Below, piece by piece: positions 52,907 through 57,580 of a stretch of 57,580 bases of DNA (within the stretch, counting starts at the first letter, position 1; each line of letters begins with the position of its first letter). Both the position numbers and the translations under genes were made by a program. The notes beneath the pieces are model-generated. The model had not been told where the DNA came from, did not search any database, and was given only the letters and a program-made list of their open reading frames with translations. Source of the DNA: JBDRNO01 sp043811005 (lineage in GTDB: Bacteria > Bacteroidota > Bacteroidia > NORP154); NCBI GenBank assembly GCA_043811005.1, contig JBDRNO010000306.1, positions 1 through 57,580 on the forward strand, given 5' to 3'.

Positions 52907-53065
52907 TTATTTTTTATAAAAATACTTGTCTGCCAAAAATTTATATCCTATACCCAATAGCCATATACCCAGGATCCAATATCTGTCAGTAAGCACTCCA
53001 TATATTAGAAGAACTGCGGTTAGTAATATGATAAAAAATATGGCTGTTTTTATTTCTTTTTTCAT
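52907..53065 (-). CDS. small two-helix membrane protein
   Basis: A 52-residue frame starts MKKEIKTAIFFIILLTAVLL and continues with a second hydrophobic segment (YWILGIWLLGIGYKFL) before a basic end (DKYFYKK). Two short membrane helices are predicted with a small loop. It lies between dapF and the GNAT gene on the same strand. No function is known to me. The coherent hydrophobic pattern and lysine-rich ends argue for a real gene. Confidence 0.6.
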   Translation of the reverse strand: MKKEIKTAIFFIILLTAVLLIYGVLTDRYWILGIWLLGIGYKFLADKYFYKK

Positions 53066-53109
53066 AAATCTAAAATCGTAATTAATCAGTATGTTTTAAA
53101 ATGAATTTT

Positions 53110-53134
53110 GCCACGAAGGCACAAAGGCACTAAG
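53110..53134. repeat. GCCACGAAGGCACAAAGGCA repeat
   Basis: The string GCCACGAAGGCACAAAGGCA followed by CTAAG looks like one arm of the GCCAC-ended repeats at 17724-17817 and 54025-54090. No matching second arm is found here. Confidence 0.45.
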
Positions 53135-53213
53135 CTAAACTAAGTTGTTCTTAATGCTATTTTAACTAAAAATTAATCAAACTGATTAGTTATCTAAAAT
53201 CTTAAATCATCAA

Positions 53214-53996
53214 TCATATCTCTCCCTTAAAAACAAAAGCAGCAGGGCCATCCAGCCAAATATTATTAAATTTATTATCGTTATGTTTATTAAATCTCAC
53301 TATAACTACTCCTCCCGAAGTGCTGACATCACAGGAATTGCCGCTTCCTAAAACTCCTTTCAGGGAAGCATACAATGCAGCAGCAACCACACCGGTTCCA
53401 CATGATAATGTTTCATCTTCAACTCCCCTTTCATAAGTGCGAACAAATAACAGATCATTTCTCTTTTCCAAAAAGTTCACATTGGTGCCTTGTTTACGGA
53501 ATCTGTCATTATATCTGATATTTCTACCTTCCTTAACTACATCAACCTCATCAATATTATTAACAAAAACGAGATAATGTGGAGAGCCGGTATTTATAAA
53601 GCAATATTCATAATTCATTTCAACGTCATTAACATCTTTCATTTTCAACCGAATGATCTCTTCCTCAATTATACCTTCATGATGCCCGTCAATAGCGAGG
53701 AATTTAGCTTTATTATTAATAATCCCCAGCTTTTGAGCAAATGCCATTATACACCTTCCGCCATTTGCACACATGGAACTTTCTTTGCCATCGGCATTAA
53801 AATAGATCATTTCAAAGTCAAAATCTTTAATCTCCTGCAATAAGATCAACCCGTCAGCTCCAATGCCAAATCTTCTGCTACACAATTTTGAGATGAAACC
53901 TTTGTTATTATAGTCAAAAAACAAATGCCGGTTATCAATTATCACAAAATCGTTGCCGGTGCCGTGATATTTATGAAATGGGATTTTCACTTGCAA
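53214..53996 (-). CDS. dapF: diaminopimelate epimerase
   Basis: 260 aa. The two catalytic cysteines of the PLP-independent epimerase are in MCANGGRC (Cys76) and LSCGTGV (Cys199). The N-terminus KYHGTGNDFVIIDN, FINTGSPHYLVF and ERGVEDETLSCGTG are standard. It converts LL- to meso-diaminopimelate for lysine and peptidoglycan synthesis, fitting the nearby mltG. It is divergent from the ATPase gene with about 420 bp between them. Confidence 0.96.
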   Translation of the reverse strand: MQVKIPFHKYHGTGNDFVIIDNRHLFFDYNNKGFISKLCSRRFGIGADGLILLQEIKDFDFEMIYFNADGKESSMCANGGRCIMAFAQKLGIINNKAKFLAIDGHHEGIIEEEIIRLKMKDVNDVEMNYEYCFINTGSPHYLVFVNNIDEVDVVKEGRNIRYNDRFRKQGTNVNFLEKRNDLLFVRTYERGVEDETLSCGTGVVAAALYASLKGVLGSGNSCDVSTSGGVVIVRFNKHNDNKFNNIWLDGPAAFVFKGEI

Positions 53997-54024
53997 AATA
54001 TTTAAACGTATCGGAATTTTATGG

Positions 54025-54090
54025 TTTAGCCACTAATTACACTAATTTACACGAAAAAATTAATGTTAATTAGTGTAATTCGTGGCTAAA
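54025..54090. repeat. inverted repeat TTTAGCCAC...GTGGCTAAA
   Basis: Nearly perfect arms of about 28 bp around a short centre, in the leader of dapF. The arm ends match the GCCAC-type repeats elsewhere in the window. Confidence 0.65.
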
Positions 54091-54360
54091 GAAGATAATA
54101 TAGACAAACTATAATTAATTTACGAAGCTAACTCTTTGTTTTAATAAAGGTCAAAGATAAATATTTGTTTTATTTTACTTTATAGTCCTTATCAATTATT
54201 CTTTTATCCTATAAAGAAATTTTCACCATTATACATTGTAGATTTTGGTGATTCAAATCGTATTTACAAGAGTTTAATTACCAATCAGGCAAGAGTAACT
54301 CTTTCAAGCCAGCTTAACTTTCCGGTTTATTAAAAAACCCTTGCCCAATCCAAAAATTAT

Positions 54361-54403
54361 TCCGTACTTTACGTTCCGTAATATGCGGAACGTACTTTAC
54401 GGA
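54361..54403. promoter_or_regulatory. dyad in front of the ATPase gene
   Basis: TCCGTACTTTACGTTCCG (54361-54378) and CGGAACGTACTTTACGGA (54386-54403) form near-perfect inverted arms around TAATATG. The word GTACTTTACG occurs as a direct repeat in both arms. It ends 14 bp before the ATG, so it lies in the promoter or leader and may be an operator or a recombination site. Confidence 0.6.
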
Positions 54404-54417
54404 AAAAACTTTGACGT

Positions 54418-55542
54418 ATGAAAAAAAAACTTAAAAATCCATTCCTTCTTACTGGTTATTATGATAAGGCTTATTTCTGTGACAGGGAAAAGGAAATAAA
54501 GACACTGATGGAGCATTTTGACAATGAGCGAAACGTGGTTCTGTATTCCTGGCGCAGGATGGGGAAAACAGCGCTTATCAGATGTTTTCTGGGTATGCTG
54601 GAAAAAGAAAAAAAAGCGGAAACAGTAGATGTTGACCTGTTGGGGACAAGAGATATTTCTTCTGCCCTGAAGCAAATCACCCGTGCGGTATATCACCGTT
54701 TCGGAAAAACATCGTCAGGCATGTCTGAAGCGTTTCGGAAATTGCTTGGAAAAACAGGCGTTGAACTGAGTTTTGATCCTGCCACGGGAATGCCCTCATT
54801 CAGCATAGGAATAAGGAACCAGGGTATAGCTGATAAATCGCTTGAAGCTATCGGGTCTTTTCTTGATAAGCGGAAGAAACAAATAATAATAGCTTTGGAT
54901 GAATTTCAGCAAGTTACAGACTATTCGGATCAAAACGGAGAGGCAGTCTTTCGTTCATGGATGCAGTCTTTTCCAGGAATACGGTTTATCTTTAGCGGAA
55001 GCCACCGCAACATGATGATCTCCATGTTTTCGGAAAAGAACCGTCCTTTTTACAGAAGCGCTCAACTGTTACATCTTGATCCCATAGACTTATGGATGTA
55101 TGAGAAATTTATCCGCAACCATTTTAAAGACAACAATAAAATAATTGATAATAAAATTATTGAAGTCATTTATACCTGGAGCCGGAAACAAACCTATTGC
55201 GTTCAATTGATTTGCAACAAGCTGTTTGGCTTGTATAACGAAGTAAAGCCCGAATATCTCCAGCAGGTGTACAGCGATATATTGGCTCAGGAAAGCCCTG
55301 TGTTTTCAGGATACACCAAATTATTAACCGATATGCAATGGGCAGTGATGCTGGCAATAGCAAAAGAAGAGCCGTTGAGCAATCCTACATCCAAAGAGTT
55401 TATCGCCAGGCATCATCTCGGTGCATCAAGCTCGGTGGATACAGCCCTGAAAAAACTTGAAAAAAGTGAACTTGTCATAAAAGATGATGGCGCTTATTAT
55501 ATCCATGATGTCCTGCTTGCCCGGTGGCTCCAGTCATTATAA
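54418..55542 (+). CDS. ATPase_2-type AAA ATPase
   Basis: 374 aa. The N-terminus NPFLLTGYYDKAYFCDREKE is the typical recognition strand of archaeal-type (COG1672-like) ATPases. Walker A is YSWRRMGKTALI (a variant with Arg-Arg-Met-Gly-Lys-Thr), Walker B IIIALDEFQQV, sensor-1-like RFIFSGSHRNMM. The C-terminus has a winged helix (AVMLAIAKEEPLSNPT..., LKKLEKSELVIKDDGAYYIH). The family belongs to the STAND/MNS-like P-loop NTPases; roles are poorly known and many copies occur in mobile regions. It stands alone behind a dyad. Confidence 0.85.
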   Translation: MKKKLKNPFLLTGYYDKAYFCDREKEIKTLMEHFDNERNVVLYSWRRMGKTALIRCFLGMLEKEKKAETVDVDLLGTRDISSALKQITRAVYHRFGKTSSGMSEAFRKLLGKTGVELSFDPATGMPSFSIGIRNQGIADKSLEAIGSFLDKRKKQIIIALDEFQQVTDYSDQNGEAVFRSWMQSFPGIRFIFSGSHRNMMISMFSEKNRPFYRSAQLLHLDPIDLWMYEKFIRNHFKDNNKIIDNKIIEVIYTWSRKQTYCVQLICNKLFGLYNEVKPEYLQQVYSDILAQESPVFSGYTKLLTDMQWAVMLAIAKEEPLSNPTSKEFIARHHLGASSSVDTALKKLEKSELVIKDDGAYYIHDVLLARWLQSL

Positions 55543-55822
55543 CCAACTGCAAGAACACAATATTATCAAAAGCAAAGCGTTTTCAGGTTATTAAAATAAA
55601 TGCTTCATAGGCACAATTTTTGCTATTTTTTCAGGACATCGCTTTGCAAATGTAAATTAAGAAAATTTTAATATAAATTTTTGATTTCACAGATAAAAGA
55701 TCATGTAAATCTGAGTTATCTATGATTTTTATTAATATTTTTGAAATGCGAAGCATTCACGAGGGGTTTTAGTGCGGCATGCCAGTGGGTATGAGTAAAT
55801 TCCAACACAAAAATTTATTAAA
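55543..55822. other. intergenic before the protease gene
   Basis: 280 bp of AT-rich DNA. I see no clear hairpin terminator or promoter consensus, and no coding potential. Confidence 0.3.
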
Positions 55823-57286
55823 ATGAAAAAAACATTAAGCATATTGCTAATTGCAAGCATCGGGGGTTTAATATCCTTAAGTGTTTACAAGTTTTTAGAG
55901 AACCGGAATCCTGAAAAAATCAACAATCAGGAAACACAATTAGTTCAACCCCAACCTTCGTACAAATTTGCAAATCTGACAAATCAGCCTGAGAATACGG
56001 TTGATTTTACATTGGCAGCAGAAATAACAGTCAATGCAGTAGTACATGTTAAAACCGTATATGAAGGTGAGACGTACCGTTATTATGATCCGTTTTATGA
56101 TTTCTTATGGGGATTGGATCGCAGAGAACATGAATACAAAACTCCTCCTAAGATGGGATTTGGCTCAGGTGTCATTATTTCAGAAGACGGGTACATTGTC
56201 ACAAACAATCATGTAATAGAAAATGCTGATAATATTGAAGTTATCTTAAACGACCAACGGACTTATGAAGCAAAATTAATTGGAACTGATCCTTCAACGG
56301 ATCTTTCACTCTTAAAAATTGCCGGGTCCGGTCTTCCTCATATTATATATGGCAATTCGGATGATGCAAAAGTTGGTGAATGGGTGTTAGCTGTTGGCAA
56401 TCCATACAATTTAACTTCTACTGTTACTGCCGGCATTATTAGTGCAAAAGGAAGAAATATTAATATCCTGCAAGATAAATTTAAGATCGAATCATTTATA
56501 CAGACTGATGCAGTTGTTAATCGTGGGAACAGCGGGGGGGCATTAGTCAATACAAAAGGTCAACTAATCGGGATTAATTCTGCTATACTTTCAAATACCG
56601 GCTCATATACAGGTTACTCTTTTGCAATTCCTGTAAATATTGTTAAGAAGGTAGTCAACGACCTGTCTGAATTCGGTGAAGTCCAAAGAGCATTCATTGG
56701 AGTTACTATTCGCAATTTGGATGCGGAATTTGCTTCAGAACACAATATAAATGAAATTAAGGGTATATATGTAACCAGTTTGACCGATGGAGGTGCTGCA
56801 AAAGATGCTGGAATAAAAGAAGGAGATATTATTACAAAGATCAACGATATTGAAGTTAATAATGTGCCGGAATTGCAGGAACAGATTGGCAGGTACAGGC
56901 CAGGAGATAAAATTCAAGTCCTGCTTAAAAGAAAAACTAAAGAGATAACAAAACAGATGATTCTTAAGAATAAACTTGGAAACACTAAAATCATTAAGGA
57001 GGACAAGAAGAAATATTTTTCTGTATTGGGCGCTGATTTTGAGCCCGTTACAAGTGAAGAAAAGACAAGGTTAAATATCATAAATGGATTAAAAATAGTG
57101 AACCTGGATGGAGGCAAGCTGAGAAGTACAGGAATAAAACAAGGTTTTATAATAACCAAAATTGACAAGAAACAAATATATACTATAGAAGACCTAACCT
57201 CGGCATTAGAGAACAAGAAGGGCGGCATTTTAATTGAGGGGATCTATCCAAATGGGATGAGAGCTTACTATGGGTTTGGACTGTAA
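55823..57286 (+). CDS. htrA: HtrA/DegP-family periplasmic serine protease
   Basis: 487 aa with an N-terminal hydrophobic signal or anchor (about 4-25). The trypsin-like domain has the full triad His130 (TNNHVIENAD), Asp160 (DPSTDLSLLKI) and Ser237 (NRGNSGGALVN). PDZ1 spans about 290-385 (FIGVTIRNLD..., GGAAKDAGIKEGDIITKIND) and a shorter PDZ2 about 395-487 (GLKIVNLDGGKLRSTGIKQG). Such proteases degrade or refold damaged envelope proteins. No sigma-E-like regulator or other stress gene is next to it. Confidence 0.94.
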   Translation: MKKTLSILLIASIGGLISLSVYKFLENRNPEKINNQETQLVQPQPSYKFANLTNQPENTVDFTLAAEITVNAVVHVKTVYEGETYRYYDPFYDFLWGLDRREHEYKTPPKMGFGSGVIISEDGYIVTNNHVIENADNIEVILNDQRTYEAKLIGTDPSTDLSLLKIAGSGLPHIIYGNSDDAKVGEWVLAVGNPYNLTSTVTAGIISAKGRNINILQDKFKIESFIQTDAVVNRGNSGGALVNTKGQLIGINSAILSNTGSYTGYSFAIPVNIVKKVVNDLSEFGEVQRAFIGVTIRNLDAEFASEHNINEIKGIYVTSLTDGGAAKDAGIKEGDIITKINDIEVNNVPELQEQIGRYRPGDKIQVLLKRKTKEITKQMILKNKLGNTKIIKEDKKKYFSVLGADFEPVTSEEKTRLNIINGLKIVNLDGGKLRSTGIKQGFIITKIDKKQIYTIEDLTSALENKKGGILIEGIYPNGMRAYYGFGL

Positions 57287-57580
57287 TTAGATCCTATGTT
57301 TGCAAAGCCTGGGTTTTATTATAAATGCCATTTTTACACCCTCTAAATTTTGGAATAATGATGATATTATAGACAAACTCTGCTAGTGTCCGTCCATAAT
57401 ATTATAAAAATAGTAAAAAATCCCAAATCACAAATTTCAAATCTCAAATTACAAATTACAAATTACAAAGAGGGGATAAAAAGAAGTAATAGGGTAGATA
57501 ATTTATTGAGGATAGAGGCAAGGATGCGTTTGTACGAAGATACAGAATAACATCCACCGCAAACTGCAGCAATCTTTCAC
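57287..57580. other. right-end intergenic region with short repeats
   Basis: It includes AGTGTCCGTCCATAATATTA (57384-57403), which looks like the end of a repeat or IS, and a (AAATTAC)x3 tract (57446-57466) within a CAAATTTCAAATCTCAAATT stretch. A similar CAAATTT/GATTTGAG stretch lies at 12950-12975 in a TPR gene. No gene was recognised before the window ends. Confidence 0.4.

Larger units (their letters stand above)
53997..54417. other. intergenic region with inverted repeats
   Basis: It holds an inverted repeat at 54025-54090 (TTTAGCCACTAATTACAC... / ...GTGTAATTCGTGGCTAAA), then AT-rich DNA, and a dyad at 54361-54403 directly before the ATPase gene. No coding potential was seen. Confidence 0.55.

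Overview
The window is an AT-rich stretch from a member of the Bacteroidota, probably an uncultured lineage. Direct signs are two giant SprB-repeat proteins ending in type IX secretion (T9SS) type A sorting domains, many lipobox and TPR proteins typical of the phylum, a proS / FadL-type porin neighbourhood, and a general lack of Shine-Dalgarno sites. No rRNA, tRNA, CRISPR array or complete insertion sequence was recognised.

Layout. (1) 1-9.4 kb: a TPR membrane protein, metF, a type IV toxin-antitoxin pair (AbiEi/AbiEii) behind a nested operator, tex, a tiny lipoprotein, a truncated Fic gene and an LEA14-like lipoprotein. (2) 9.6-17.3 kb: fabH followed on the same strand by the frameshifted tail of a TPR gene and four tightly packed TPR genes. 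With the copy at 0.4-2.0 kb these five intact paralogues share a TPR + coiled coil + three-helix membrane architecture. (3) 17.9-40.5 kb: two paralogous secreted giants (2143 and 2403 aa) flank a rearranged island. The island holds a beta-keto acid cleavage enzyme fragment, two copies of an adenylate-forming (PaaK/CapK-like) gene in 1167-bp direct repeats, glycosyltransferase genes and fragments, an SDR remnant, a complete class II Fic gene with an operator, and a TIGR03032-type protein. (4) 40.5-57.6 kb: mostly housekeeping (proS, FadL-type porin, phosphohexomutase, mltG, dapF, HtrA protease), interspersed with a RelE/ParE-type TA pair, a MntA/HepT TA pair, a DUF2279 protein, a GNAT enzyme and an ATPase_2-type AAA protein.

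The most unusual theme is small palindromic DNA. A stop-free 16-bp perfect palindrome (TCCGCCAGCTGGCGGA) occurs five times in full and once cut by the window edge, three of the full copies in frame inside genes. Paralogue comparison shows one copy occupies a site where the sister gene has unrelated sequence, without breaking the frame. At least three other in-frame mini-insertions are visible (two in the first TPR gene, one in the GNAT gene). This resembles Rickettsia palindromic elements, but in a Bacteroidota genome. A second theme is modular exchange: the two giants are almost identical just upstream of their C-terminal sorting domains, then differ sharply after a heptanucleotide repeat, and the same heptamer marks an orphan T9SS remnant at 47 kb.

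Assignments rest on motifs and reading-frame logic seen by eye. No database search or alignment was run, so identity figures are hand counts.
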